From positions 41,256,495 to 41,320,494 of the forward strand of contig CAMGYJ010000002.1 of the NCBI GenBank assembly GCA_946122785.1: 64,000 bases of DNA. Direction: 5' to 3'. The notes beneath the pieces are model-generated. The model had not been told where the DNA came from and ran no database searches. It saw only the letters and a program-made list of their open reading frames with translations. This document shows positions 1 to 11,570 of this stretch, one piece after another (within the stretch, counting starts at the first letter, position 1; each line of letters starts with the position of its first letter). Made by a program: the position numbers and the translations under genes. Source of the stretch: Linum tenue (taxonomy: Eukaryota; Streptophyta; Magnoliopsida; Malpighiales; Linaceae).

Positions 1-680
1 TGGACAATCCAAGTAACACATCGGAAATACAGGGGAAGTAACCGTTGTATATTAGTGTCCATCGAGCCTAATTAGTACGAGGCCTTTTGGGGAGGATACC
101 CAAGAGTAAAATCGTGCGGGCTTGGCCCAAAAAAGACAATATCATACTAATGGGCTCCCCCGATTATGACAAGTGGTATCAGAGTCTGGTTCAGGTCCAG
201 GGTGGTGAACGCCAGTTTGGTGGACCCTCGTTCGGTGACCTCGGGATTTGTGATCTGTTTCTGGCCTGGTAGATCCACGAGAGATCCACGTTTGGGCTGC
301 ATCAGGTTTGGCGGATTAAGGGAGGCCCGCGTTTGGTTTGGTGGATCCACGAGAGATGCACGTCTGTTTGACGGATCAAAGAGAGTTCCACGTTTGGGAA
401 AATCCTTGTACCGAGAAGCCCATCGATATAAGGTGTCTGGCGGATCAAGATAATCGCTAATGTGAGAACACGATGTTCGTGGTTCTTGTCTTGAGGGGAG
501 GATTGTTATGGGACAATCCAAGTATCACATCGGAAATACAAGGGAAGGAACCCTTGTATATTAGTGTCTATCAAGCCCAATTTGTACGATGCCTTTTGGG
601 GAGGATATCCAAGAGTAAAGCCGTATGAGCTTGACCCAAAATGAACAATATCATACTAATAGAGCACCCCCAGTTTGACA
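1..680 (+). mobile_element. TRIM-like LTR element, 5' edge cut by window
   Basis: Positions 1-171 and 504-680 are two diverged copies of one sequence (both contain GACAATCCAAGTA-type starts, CATCGGAAATACA and CAATATCATACTAAT). The second copy begins TG and ends CA, as LTRs do. TGGTATCAGAGT at 174-185, just after the first copy, matches the usual plant initiator-Met tRNA primer binding site. The purine tract TTGAGGGGAGGA at 491-502 just before the second copy fits a polypurine tract. The internal part (172-503) is only about 330 bp, repeats TGGATCCACGAGAGAT-like phrases, and codes for nothing recognisable. LTRs under 200 bp and a total near 680 bp fit a terminal-repeat retrotransposon in miniature. 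The left end and target-site duplication cannot be checked because the window starts inside or at the first LTR. Confidence 0.75.
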
Positions 681-977
681 CTCTTTTATCTATATCGATT
701 CACTTAATTTAGTGATGCGTGTTTTATTTGTTCTTTTTTCGGTTGTTAATAACTGCTTTATACGAGACATGGTACTTTGTTATTGGTCATTATAATTAAC
801 TATTATAATTAAGTTCTACATATGAAGAAGAAGGGTTTCTCCCTCGACGGGATGAGTCGATTTTCAAGTTTTGCTGAAGTTTCAGAGTTAGTTTGTTTTT
901 TTTTCAATCGAGTTGCCTTCAGCGGGTCACAAACCCTAAATGCCAATACTTCCAAAATTTATACTGAATGGCTAAAC
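681..977. other. No feature seen
   Basis: AT-rich DNA without a supported gene. A 61-codon open frame at 822-1007 has no recognisable motif and is probably chance. Confidence 0.5.
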
Positions 978-1471
978 ATCGCCCTATCTTTACTATTATC
1001 GTCCTAACTTAAAACATAAAATTACTTAATTATCCTTCATTAATCAAATTAAATTCAACAAAACAATCAACTTCTGAAATCCCTAATCCCCATTCTTCCG
1101 GGCTTAGAATAACCATGGACGCCAATTTCTCTCTTCCCACCCAGAGATATGGATGCCAATTTCAATCACTTCCTGCCCCCAAAATCTTCGATTTTCACCG
1201 CCCATTACCCCGCCACTCTAATGCTAACAAGTACTAAGCAGTTTACAAAGATCAAGTTTCGTCGCCGCCACCGACAGAAGTCCACTAACGGGGATGAAAC
1301 TCCACCGTCGGAGAGCGTAGAGGCGAGGTTCTGGCGGCGGTCAGAAAGGCGAGCGGACATGATATTGGCGGCGGGCGATTGGAATTAAACACCGGGTCAA
1401 TTTTTCCAATTGTGTTTTAATAAGGGTAATTAGGTCATTCTATTTAGAGCGATTATCAAACTTAGGGCGAC
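978..1471. mobile_element. Possible TIR element carrying a gene-like segment
   Basis: The left segment near 979-1007 (TCGCCCTA..TTT..ATTATCG..CTAA) and the reverse complement of 1443-1471 (TCGCCCTAAGTTTGATAATCG..CTAA) resemble each other, suggesting an inverted-repeat-bounded element of about 0.49 kb. Its middle (about 1080-1390) has higher GC than its flanks and holds a 79-codon open frame at 1149-1388 starting MDANF and rich in Arg near its end. A second MDANF-like start (MDANFSLP) lies just upstream at 1115 in another frame. This looks like a small captured gene fragment, but I recognise no family. The TSD is not resolved. Confidence 0.3.
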
Positions 1472-1477
1472 AAATTT

Positions 1478-1805
1478 GGGTCGTTTGGAGGTTGAGATTT
1501 GAAGTGAGGTATTTAGCAAATACATGTAATGATAAGATTAAGTCGTTTTTTTGGTTCACTTTGAGTTAGAATGCATGCATTATCTTTTTGTTGGGCCCAC
1601 CTACAATCACTCAAAATGAATGATTATAAATCTCTACTAAAAGGTGAGATTGTTAATGAGGGATTGTCTACCCTACTTTTTGTTTCATCATTGCTCTTCC
1701 AAACAAAGTATTTTCCTAATACATGCATTGAATCAATACATCAAATGATAATACACTAATTAACCTAATACATCAATTTGAAGAATCACAATTTCCAAAC
1801 GACCC
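1478..1805. mobile_element. MITE with GGGTCGTTTGGA terminal repeats
   Basis: GGGTCGTTTGGA at 1478-1489 is exactly inverted at 1794-1805 (TCCAAACGACCC), giving a 328-bp AT-rich non-coding unit. Termini of the form GG(G)YCGTTTGG are common in plant miniature DNA transposons. No convincing target-site duplication was found, so the superfamily stays open (hAT- or Harbinger-like). Confidence 0.6.
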
Positions 1806-2283
1806 CTAAGAAACCCTCAATTTATAATGTATCAAGTTAGTATGACATCCAACATGGTTGTCAGTTTAACGATGATGGTATGAAAGCATATACTATCAGA
1901 CTATCACAAACAAATTTAAACAGAGTGTGAAGGAAAGACATGTGAGTGAGAGTTGAGATCAGTAACAATACTTAAGCTCACGATCAATTTCAGAGGTAGG
2001 TAACGATATTTAAACTCGCGATTAGTCCCGGACTAAACCGACATAAAATTAAAATATAGGGACTACTTCACAAAAGAAGTCGCATTTACCCTGCCTCGAA
2101 ATGAAAAAAAAAAGAAGGAAACGGAACAGAAATTCAGCGGCGAGCAAGACAAAAAGAAAAGGCACAAAAAAATAAATATAAAATAAATAAAACAAATAAA
2201 CTGAACGGACTGTTTTAGAGAGAGAGGAAAGAGAGGGGAAGGAAGAGGAGAGAGAAGGGAGAAGGGGAACGGGGGAAAACAGA
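1806..2283 (+). promoter_or_regulatory. Upstream and 5' leader region of the bromodomain gene
   Basis: The last 100 bases before the start codon hold an A/T-rich stretch with TAAATATAAAATAAATAAA-like sequence (about 2173-2192), followed by a GA-rich leader (2217-2277). GA-rich leaders are common in plant 5' UTRs. A TATA-type element could lie in the A/T stretch, but I cannot fix the transcription start. Nothing else is recognised at 1806-2160. Confidence 0.35.
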
Positions 2284-5200
2284 ATGGGTAAGGCGGCAGC
2301 AACGGCGGAGACAATGACGAAGAAGCGGAAGAAAAAGGGACGGCCTTCCCTTCTTGACCTCCAAAAGCGAGCTCTCAAGCAAGAATTGCAGCAGCAGCTG
2401 CAGCAGAAGAATCCTCCGCCCAAGAATCGCAATCAAAACCCTGCTCGCCAAAACCCTATTTCCCTCCTCAATTCCCGCCGATCTGCCCGCCGGAACCCTC
2501 AATCTGGCGGCGACGATGACGACGGAGATGGCGATGACGACGAAGACGATGATGAGAGGAAGGAGAAGAAGCACAAGCTTCTGCTCGGCCTGAATTCCCA
2601 GCAGCAGCAATCGAATCCCCTTTTCCGTTCGAATTCCTCTGCCTCTAATTCTTACGGGTCGGGTTCCGATAATACCGAGGCGGCTGCGTTGGCCATCGTC
2701 AAGCACCGCCAGATCGGAGGTGTCCGCCTCGGATCTGATGAAACGGTGATTCAATAAATTCCCCGATCCCCGTCAATTGATTAATTAATCGAAACAGGCC
2801 CCTTTTTTTGTGCATTTTGCAATTGTGAATGTGGGGATTTTCGCGGGTGATTTTTCAATTTTGTGGGTTGCTGAATTCGAATAGGCGTGGAAGTTTTTGA
2901 CTGGGTCAGGGGTTTTTCTGGTTTATTTTTTTTAAATAAAATTTATCATCCCCTCTTTTTATCCCTTTGGAAATTCTTGGTTTTGTTCCCCATTTGATTT
3001 CCTTTTTGTTTTGGGTTGAATAAATATATATATATTCTTTTTCTTAGTGTTGTTTGTATTGAATGAAACTTCTGATCTTAAATAATGGAGTGGAATGGAA
3101 TGAATGAATGGTAAGAAAGATGCAAAAGAAAAGAGTCCCCTCTTGTCTGAAAAATAAAGTTTTTGTTTGTCTTTTCTCTAATTGAGATGTTCAGTTCCTC
3201 TCAGTCATTTTAGCTCATGTACTTTCTTCGCCTTTTTACTGTAACTATTGCTCAGAGCTTCTTCTTCTAACACAGAAGAGAAGATGAGATGAGATGAGAT
3301 GAGATGAGATGAGATGAGATGAGATGACAATGATAATGATAATGATAATGATATGCCAGTTCAGTGGCTACCTTCCTCTAATTTTAGTTTATCCCTTTTT
3401 CCCCTTTCCCTTTCTGCTTTTCCCAGCTTGGGATGGGGAGAGTTTCGAAGGAAATCTATGCTGTTGTTAGTGCTGCTGTAATCTCTGTAAAATTGAGTAT
3501 TATATATAATGGAATGTGTTGCTGGGTTTTCCCTTTTGCAGGGTGAAAAGTTTTGGAAAGCGACGGACACTCTTCATGGTATGGTTGGTTTCAATCAGTC
3601 TTCAAAATCCATGGAGGAAAAGGCGGTTCCTTGGACATGAAATATTTATATATTTTTGTGGGTTTTCTCATCTTGGGAAAGACTGTATTAGTAATTAATT
3701 GGTGAACTCATTCCTTTGCATTTATCTATCTGTACAGGGTTATCAGGGGAGGAGCCTGGTCCCACGACGACACCTTTGCCAGACAAAAAGTTGTTGGTCT
3801 TCATTCTTGACAGACTTCAAAAGTGGGTCTCTTGTTTATAAGCTTCTCAGAGGGATTTTTTTTTCTTCTCTCTTCTCCATTTCAATTTTTTCCAAACGAC
3901 TCGCTCATTTTGGTTTTCCTTATTTTCCCCACCATTGACTGTTATTCGGTTCTTACTGGTATTTGTCTTTTGCAGAAAGGATACCTATGGAGTTTTCTCC
4001 GACCCTGTGGATACAGAGGAGGTTAGTGCATTGATTGTATATGTGTTGAACGTACTCTGACAATGCCACCCTCTGCTGTGCTGATGTTTTGTGGTCAATT
4101 GCTTTTGTTACAGCTTCCTGATTATCTTGATATCATTGACCATCCCATGGATTTTTCTACGGTTAGGAAGAAGCTAGATGGCGGGGAGTACTCCAACTTG
4201 GAACAATTTGAGGTTTGTTTAAGAAACTCTAAACTCTATCCTTTCTTGAAATTAAGTAGACTTCTGCTGGGTAAGTTTTTGAGGGGATAGCTTGAATATG
4301 CTGCCAGAGTAAGTTTGCCTCAAGCAGGTTTCGTATAGGCATCTCTAGAGGTGTTCCGTAGATGTAAATTGGGTCCTTCTACTATTTAAGATGTAACTTC
4401 GGATGCAGTCAAGTATGTAGAAGAATAGCTTGAATATGCAGCCAGAGTAAGTTTGCCGGAAGCAGGTTTCATATAGCTTTCTCGAGAGGTGTTCTGCAGA
4501 TGCAAATTGGATCCTTCTACTTTTTAAGAACTAACTTTGGATTCAGTCAAGTATCAAGAAGAATATCACAGCTGCAGATGTTAATACTCTCTGTTGTTGG
4601 TAGAAGAGAAGCATCATGCCAAACTATTCTTTGAATGGATGTGCATGAATTCAATGCTCCCATATGAATGTAAAGTACGTGTGGACTTGTTTGCTTGAAG
4701 TACACTTAATAGTGTGTCAGCTGTTGGGACAGCATTGCATATTAGTGTCCCATTTTGAAAATTTAAGAAGTAAAGAAATTTGACGTGAGTCTCAACGTGG
4801 TTTGATTGGTTCTTAAGGGTATGTGCCATTAGTTTCATCCTAATGGTCATTCTGCTCTTGTAGAGAATGTCGTAGAAGTTAATTAACTACTTGATCTCCT
4901 ATGCAGAACATTTGTCTGTGAAATTGAAACTTACTGGAGTTTGTTATAAATTTGCAGGGAGATATTTTCCTTATTTGTTCAAACGCAATGCAGTATAATT
5001 CTTCCGATACCGTTTACTATCGACAGGTTTGCACCCCCATCAATTTAGTGCTATACATATTTGTTTATCCGTGGTTTCTGTTAGAATTGTGGTTAAAAGT
5101 ACTGTTACTGTCTCTCAGGCACGCTCCATACAAGAGCTAGCTAAGAAGGACTTTGAAAATCTGAGACAAGACAGTGATGACGGTGAACCGGAAGAACCCA

Positions 5201-6654
5201 AAGTGGAGAAAGTCGTGAGGAGGGGCAGGCCACCAGGGAAGTCAAAAAAGTCACTCGAGAAGCCTCCACTTGACCGCTTGGCAATCGAGTTCTCGTCTGA
5301 TGCAACACTCGCCACCGGAGGCGATAACTCTATCGGGTCGAATGGTTATAATCTCAGGAAAACGACGTTGTTCAAGCAACCTTCTGATGCAGTTTTGAGA
5401 ATCACTAATGGGCCTCACAATGGGGAAACGAACGTTTCGCAACCCGAATGGGAAAATGAGTTTCCAGGTTTAGGATCATTAACTGCCTAATTGAACTTTC
5501 CTCTTATGCTAGCCTTTCAAGAAAATTAAAGTTCGTTTTTTTTTTGTTAACTTGCAGCTTCTGTGGTGAGGGCTGTGATGAAACATTCAAAGAAAACATT
5601 AGTAGATGAGAACAGGCGTGATACATATAATCCTCCTTCAGCTTCCTCCGCACACGAGCCATCCATCTTGAATTCATTGGATGGAGAATTGAAGCAACTA
5701 GTCGCGGTATGTTGGAAATAAATCTCGTCCCCATTCTTGATTTGGGAAGGAAGTTGGTTTTGATGTTTTTGCTATGGAAAGATTACATTTTTTACTTTCA
5801 ACCTTGGTTGTAGGCAATCATAATTCTCTCTGCTTAGTTTGCACTTACATTTTTTAAAACGTCATCAGGTTGGGCTAAGCGCGGAGTATGGTTATGCAAG
5901 AAGCCTAGCTCGATTTGCAGCTGGCCTTGGTCCAACAGCATGGGCAGTAGCTTCTAAAAAGATTCAGCACGTATTGCCTACGGGAGTCGAATTTGGTCCT
6001 GGATGGGTAGGAGAAAACGATGTGGTCCAGAGTGGCCGTGTTTTATCCAATGATACTGCGTCCGATGATCCATCTAACAGTCATCAAACCCTCTCAACAG
6101 GCATAAGTACGACCCCGACTGTAAACATGCATCAGACATGGAGCAGAGAAGATACAGCAGTGAGAAGTGGTGCCGTTGGACCATCAACTCCGTTCAACGA
6201 CTGCATTACTCCTACCATGAAGCCTATGGCACCGCCGCTAGCTCAACAGAAAATTCGAGGTGTTGCCTCTTCATTCGACTGCAGTACTTCTCAGGTTGGC
6301 GTGCTTCCAACGACACCCTACCGGCCATTTGGTGTGGTTCCGAGTTCGTACACAAGTTTCGGTCAAATACAGCAGGGGCATGCTTTCGATCCGAACAAGG
6401 GAAAGCCAGGAACTTTCAGCTCGGGTACGTCATCAGCTCCTGGCAGCAGTATACCAACAACCACGACAGGGTTTGCTGGGAGAACCGTGGGGTCTCAGGG
6501 ACTACCGCCAGCACCGCTGTACCATAATGAGCAGGAGCTCTTCCAGTTCCCTACAGACCTAAACGTCAGTTTCTTGTCGCCAGGTTCGCCCAATTCGTCT
6601 GGGGTTGTTCCGATTGGTTCCCCAAAGCAGCCAGACTTAGCATTGCAGCTTTGA
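2284..6654 (+). CDS. Bromodomain protein, BRD7/BRD9-like (plant BRD1/BRD2/BRD13 family)
   Basis: Nine exons, chosen by GT..AG borders, reading phase and similarity to the family: 2284-2745, 3542-3578, 3738-3822, 3976-4021, 4114-4212, 4958-5026, 5119-5467, 5558-5706, 5869-6654. They join in frame to 693 codons. The N-terminus has a basic KKRKKKGRP stretch (residues 13-21), then Gln-rich and acidic runs. The bromodomain spans about 178-285 and includes DHPMDF and AMQYNSSDTVYY; Asn257 sits where the acetyl-lysine-binding Asn is expected. An AT-hook-like RGRPPGK follows at 301. The C-terminal block VGLSAEYGYARSLARFAA and LPTGVEFGPGWVGEN is characteristic of this plant family. Arabidopsis members are reported as SWI/SNF chromatin-remodelling subunits that read acetylated histones in the nucleus. 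The exon 1 donor (2745/2746) is the least certain border. The gene looks intact and functional. Confidence 0.92.
3283..3352. repeat. Two adjoining microsatellites in intron 1
   Basis: A (GATGA)n run at about 3283-3327 passes directly into an (AATGAT)n run at about 3329-3352. Both lie in the first intron of the bromodomain gene. Confidence 0.9.
4288..4566. repeat. Tandem duplication of a 138-bp unit in intron 5
   Basis: TAGCTTGAATATGC starts at 4288 and again at 4426, and the following about 138 bp match with scattered differences (both contain CCAGAGTAAGTTTGCC, AAGCAGGTTTC and CAGTCAAGTAT). The intron between the two halves of the bromodomain is enlarged to 745 bp partly by this duplication. 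Confidence 0.85.
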
Positions 6655-7215
6655 GGGATGATTGATTTAGAGAGTGTAGGGATGGCTTACTGGTTTATTA
6701 TTTTAGTTTTTCTTGTGGGGTTTTAGGACCCCGCCATTATTTGGCTCTCTTTTGAACTGACTAATATGTAGGAGGGGAAGAAGGGAAATGGGAAACAATA
6801 AGATGGGAGATTTGGGGGAGGGGATTGGGTTGGGTGAAAGGGGGTATTTAAGGATTTAGGCGATGGCCTTTGTATTGAGCATAATTGAAGTTAGTTGTAT
6901 ACTCTGATGATTGGAAGGGAAAGGAGACGGAATTTATGGTGTAGGGGAGTGGGAAATCTGTATAGATTTTATGGGATTGTATCAAAATTTTAATATGTGT
7001 AGGTGAAAGAAACCACAGATTAACAGTTCATATGGTGTTCTCATTTCGTACTGCTTTTTGTAAGAGATTCTCCCATTCTGTTTCGTGAGTCAATTCTCTG
7101 ATTTTTGTTTTTACAAAATATAAGCATATATATATATATTGATTCCATCCTGAAATGTAACCAGACCAGAAAATTAAAAACACGACATGTAATCTGGTAC
7201 AATGAAATGACATTT
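6655..7215. other. 3' UTR and intergenic DNA after the bromodomain gene
   Basis: The stop codon is followed by T- and G-rich sequence typical of a plant 3' UTR up to roughly 6900-7000. A single poly(A) site cannot be fixed by eye. A short (TA)n run lies at about 7128-7139. No gene seen. Confidence 0.45.
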
Positions 7216-7740
7216 CTAGTTATCAAATAGACTTACTACTCGATCTACGAATTGCACATTAAATCTAGTGTGAATAGCGAAATAGTGCACGACCTCCTCG
7301 AGGATGACCCCTATATGATTATCTCGGGTATCTGCCTCATTTATTTTATCAATGATCACTTTGGCATTTCCTTCGAACCTCATCTTCTTAAACCCGTTCT
7401 CCAGACACCAGAGAATAGCCTCCCGGAGAACGAGTAGCTCGACAACCATAGGATCAACATTATCATCAAACTGCACCTAGGGGTGGGCAATGGGACGAGA
7501 CAGGATACCCGTCCCGTTTGAAACGGGTACCCAATCCCATTTGGAGAGCAATCTCCATCCCATATCCCAAACCCGGACGGGTTAACGGGTACCAGTTACC
7601 CGTACGGGACGGATAACGGGTCGGGTACCCATACTACCCTTAAATACCCGTTCAATCCGGCTAGCTTCCATCTTATACCTCTTATTTAGCACAGATACGA
7701 GTTCCAATCTTGTAGCTCACGGAAAGAATAAAGAGCCAGA

Positions 7741-7834
7741 GGTAATACTACTAGTCTTGAACCTGGAGGTCCCAGGTTCGAATCTCTTCAGTAGTACCTA
7801 ATTAAAAAAAACCTATATCACCCTTATCTAAAAA
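7741..7834 (+). mobile_element. 5'-truncated tRNA-derived SINE inside the hAT element
   Basis: The 18-bp direct repeat AAAGAATAAAGAGCCAGA (7723-7740 and 7835-7852) flanks a 94-bp segment that contains a perfect Pol III B box GGTTCGAATCT (7775-7785) and ends in CTATATCACCCTTATCTAAAAA. The copy at 28591-28709 has the same order and also keeps an A box, which is missing here. Long TSD, A-rich end and B box together identify a SINE insertion that came after the hAT element. Confidence 0.85.
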
Positions 7835-8200
7835 AAAGAATAAAGAGCCAGAAGGAACTTTCTCTTTGATTTTTCTTCCTGCTTTCTTTTTCTGTTTAAC
7901 CTTGCAACAATTATGTATCTTAATGCTACGAGAGTAAGATGAGCCACTAAAATACTCGTGCCTACTCTTTCCATTCTTGCTTCTTCTGCTAATCAATTGA
8001 CGACTTCCTGTGCAGGTACCAACTACAATTGCATATGCTTTATGTGCCTTTTTTAGCTTAAAAGTTCTTACAGGAATTGTGTTGTTTCCTTATGTGTTTT
8101 ATATTTCCTTTATTTTTAATCTTAATAATATCATGTCAGCAGGAATCGAGTTTCATCGGCAGGAACATGAAGGTTAATATCACATAATGAAATTAGCTCG

Positions 8201-8400
8201 GCATTGGGTTTGGCAATTTGGAAAATCGAATGGGGCAGCAAGAGGCGGGTTGGGGTTGGAGTGGGCTTGTTTTTTGGCCTTTGGACTAATGGGTATTACG
8301 GGCATTGGGTTTGGCAATTTGGAAAATCGAATGGGGCAGCAAGAGGCGGGTTGGGGTTGGAGTGGGCTTGTTTTTTGGCCTTTGGACTAATGGGTATAAC
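8201..8400. repeat. Near-perfect 101-bp tandem duplication within the hAT element
   Basis: GCATTGGGTTTGGCAATTTG begins at 8201 and again at 8302, and the whole unit up to TTTGGACTAATGGGTAT is repeated almost without change. The event is therefore recent compared with the LINE target. Confidence 0.9.
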
Positions 8401-9883
8401 GGGTACCCGTAATACCCAAACGGGTATTAGCGGGTAACCCACGGGTACCCAAAGTAGCGATTCTTGATCTCAAGTCTCATCTCGTAAAAAAAGTTACGGG
8501 TATTTGGGTACCCGTAACGCTAAAAAAATGGGACGGGTACGGGTATACCCAAATATCCGTATCTCGTTGCCCACCCCTAACTGCACAGTGCACCCCTTTA
8601 GCCAAGAGGACCCTCCCTTCTTGGTTCATGATAATCAATCCCCCGGTCGAGTGAAACTCACTCTTAGTTGCCCCATCCCACATACAGATAACTGAATTAG
8701 GGTGCCCATCACCTAAGGACCTTGCTTGTGGGATGGATGATCACAAGACACGGTCTACTGGCAAACTAATCCACTCCTGGTACTGCTGGTGAAATTGTTG
8801 CATTAAAGCTGGGATCCCAAGTTGTTTGCCTTCAAATACAACCCAATTTCTTGATTGCCAGATCCTCCAAAGGACATCAACTACAACCATAAACAGTTGA
8901 GGTTGATGTATCAGTAACATCAACTTTTTAAGGAAGAGCGGAAAAGTTTGAGGAGGCAAACTTTGGCCAACATATTCGAGGCCCGAATGGTCTCATAAAG
9001 CCCTTGCCACTGGGCAATCAAGAAACAAATGTTCCATTGTTTCCGATTCTGCCCAGCAAATCGGACACCTGGTAAGCACCTGAACTTCCTTCTCAATTAG
9101 GGCTTTCGTCGTTGCAAGGATCTGGTGGAATATTTTCCATAAAAACACTTTTAACTTGTGTGGAATATGGGCTTCTACAAGCAGGTCCAACTCGACCTAT
9201 TCATCCAACTAGCCATGGATCACCACAGATCATCTTGTTTATCTTACAAGACTGCAAAATTATAAGTTGATTTGACAACGAAAATCCCGTCACATGTGTC
9301 ATGCCAGATCAATCTATTCTCGACATCCTGGTGAGGAAGAGGAATTGTTTTGATGCCACGACAAGTTGTCGGGTTAAACCACTGGCTAAGTTTTAGATCA
9401 CACCACCACCCCTCTCCTTGGCAAATTACCTCCGCCACCTTCTGGTCTCCACCCTCTGGTAGCACCTGGAGATTATACATAGGGGTATGGGGGTGTAATC
9501 GAGGAATCCAATTTGAGTAAAGCAGTGAAGCTGCCCGACCATTACCAATTTGCCAAAGTAGCCCCTTAACTAATAACTGAAGGCCATACATGATACTCTG
9601 TCATCCCCACGACGGGCGAGATCGCACAGTAGTATTAAGGAAAGTCCCTGTTGGGAAATATTTCCCTTTGTAAACCTGGGCTAGGAGCGAATGAGGTTCG
9701 TCTAGGATGCACCATTCAATTTTGTCCAAGAGCGCCTGATTAAAATGTTTGAATCCATGAAACCCCATTCCCCCATTGTGCTTACTCCGACACATATTCC
9801 GTTAGGACATCCACCATATCCGGGAATGACCCTCTTCAACACCTCACCAGAATTTGACCACGTGTCTATCTAAAAGTCGACAA

Positions 9884-9910
9884 AGAGAGAGAGAGAGAGA
9901 GAGAGAGAGA
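9884..9910. repeat. (GA)n microsatellite
   Basis: About 13 GA dinucleotides in a row inside the decayed LINE. Confidence 0.95.
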
Positions 9911-11570
9911 TAGGTGGCTTGAAACAGGTTATGACATGTAATGTCAGAGCTAAAGCTACTGATTTAATAAATGTCTCCTTTGCTGCCCAAGACAGGGTCC
10001 TTTGCTTCCACCTCTAAAGCCGACCTACCAGCTGTTTCTCCAAAAATCGGAGCATAGCCATTCTAGATTAGGTTATCAGTGTGAGATAATTTAGATATTT
10101 ATCATGAACCCCCACATCTCTGAATACCAGAATCCGAGCAAGAAAATCTTGGTCCGACAGAGAAATATTTTTAATAAACATACTGCCGATTTAGCCAAGT
10201 TAACCCTTTGGCCACTAAGTTCCTCGTATTCATTTAAAACCTCAATCAGATTCTCACTTACCGTAGAGAACCTCTGAGGAATAAATAAGAATCATCTGCA
10301 AAAAAAAAATAGATGTGAAATCTGAGGAGCTCTAGGGGCAACTTTAACCCCTTCTAGCTTCCCTTCAGAAATAGCCTTCCGAAGGAGCGCCGCGAACCTC
10401 TCCGTGCAAATCACAAACATGAGAGGGGATAGCGGGTCCCCCTACCGGAGACCTCTTGAAGGTGTGAAAAATCCCGATGGTGTGCCATTCATAAAGACTG
10501 AAAACGACGTTGAGCTAAGACATTCCTGGATCCAGCCTCTCCAGGTAGAGTTAAAGCTCAATTTTTCCAAAACCGCAAGGAGAAATGGCCATTTGACTCT
10601 ATCATAGGCCTTTTCCATGTCAACCTTTAGAGCTATGTACCCTTTCTTGCCTTTGATTTTGATTTTCAAATAGTGCATTAGCTCATGCCCTAGCAGGACA
10701 TTCTCCACCATTTGTCGTTCACGAATGAAAGCATTTTGTCCCTCCGAAATGATTTGTGTTAAGAAACAGGCTAGTCTTTCATACATGATTTTGGTTATAA
10801 TCATATACACAAAGTGGCATAAGCTTATCTACTTGATTTGCCTCATGTCTTCTACATTGTCCACTTTAGAGATCAGAGTGAACCAAGTGTGATTAAAACT
10901 TTAGAGAATCGTTCTCGTACTAAAGAAAGAACCGACTGCTTCCATCACAGATTCACCTACAATATCCCAAAAGGACTTGAAAATTTCCCAGTGAACTCAT
11001 CGGACCCAAGTGCCTACTTTGATCCCATAGAGAAGACCGTTTTACGAATGTCACTAGGAAGGACATCTGTCGTAAGACTAACAATCATTTCCGCCATTAC
11101 TCTACGAAATATCGGTAGATCTGCGACCTTGGCTTCCATGTTCAACACTTGATTTTCAGAGGTGAAGATAGTTTGATAAAAATCTATGGCAATATCAGCC
11201 TTTCTTCTCTCCTCAGTGATCCATTCCCCACTATCATTTCGTAACTCGGACATAAGTTTCGTTTTTTTTCGAGCCCGTGTGACTCTTTATTAAATCTCAT
11301 GGACATGGAAGTACGTCGTATTTTTGTCATCCTTCTTAAGCCAACGGACCCTTTATTTTTGTTGCCATTAAATCTCATCTGCCTCCCATTGCTGACTCAA
11401 TTTAGCCTCCAAATCCTCACTTTATTCCAATCAATCGGGTGAACTAGTTTAGTCCGTTCTATCTCAGATTGGAGGGTCTTGATATTTCGAAGAGAATTCG
11501 TCGTACCCGTCCTACTCCAATCATAGAGCAAATGTCGGAGTTTCTTCAGTCTCTCCTTCATTTCTACTTA

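Larger units (their letters stand above)
7477..8578. mobile_element. Non-autonomous hAT-like element in the LINE RNase H domain
   Basis: A 1102-bp insertion is flanked by the exact 8-bp duplication AACTGCAC (7469-7476 and 8579-8586). Its ends are inverted repeats: AGGGGTGGGCAA at 7479-7490 and TTGCCCACCCCT at 8567-8578. An 8-bp TSD with TAGGGGTGGGCA-type ends is the hAT pattern. The subterminal parts are full of CGGGTACCCG palindromes on both sides. There is no transposase, so it must have been moved in trans. The target is the RNase H domain of the LINE, whose reading resumes on either side. Confidence 0.9.
7216..11570 (-). pseudogene. Decayed L1-type LINE with later hAT insertion
   Basis: Read on the minus strand, open fragments follow the order of plant LINE ORF2. 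At 11014-11378 lies the region before the reverse transcriptase (MSELRNDSGEW). At 10442-10810 is the reverse transcriptase (IISEGQNAFIRERQMVENVL, VDMEKAYDRVKWPFL). At 9244-9795 is the linker (MCRSKHNGGMGFHGFKHFNQ). At 8993-9190 is the zf-RVT domain (HKLKVFLWKI, CPICWAESETMEHLFLDC). The RNase H-like domain is split, with its start at 8587-8683 (MWDGATKSEFHSTGGL) and its rest at 7216-7476 (GFKKMRFEGNAKVI). Frameshifts and stops separate the pieces, so no full protein is made. No endonuclease domain is seen, and both ends are uncertain. Confidence 0.85.

Noticed and set aside
7301..7600. GGGTACCCGT-type palindromes as possible operator sites or a CRISPR-like array
   Set aside because: They are subterminal repeats of the hAT-like element, present near both ends, with irregular spacing and no spacers of fixed length; the genome is a plant.
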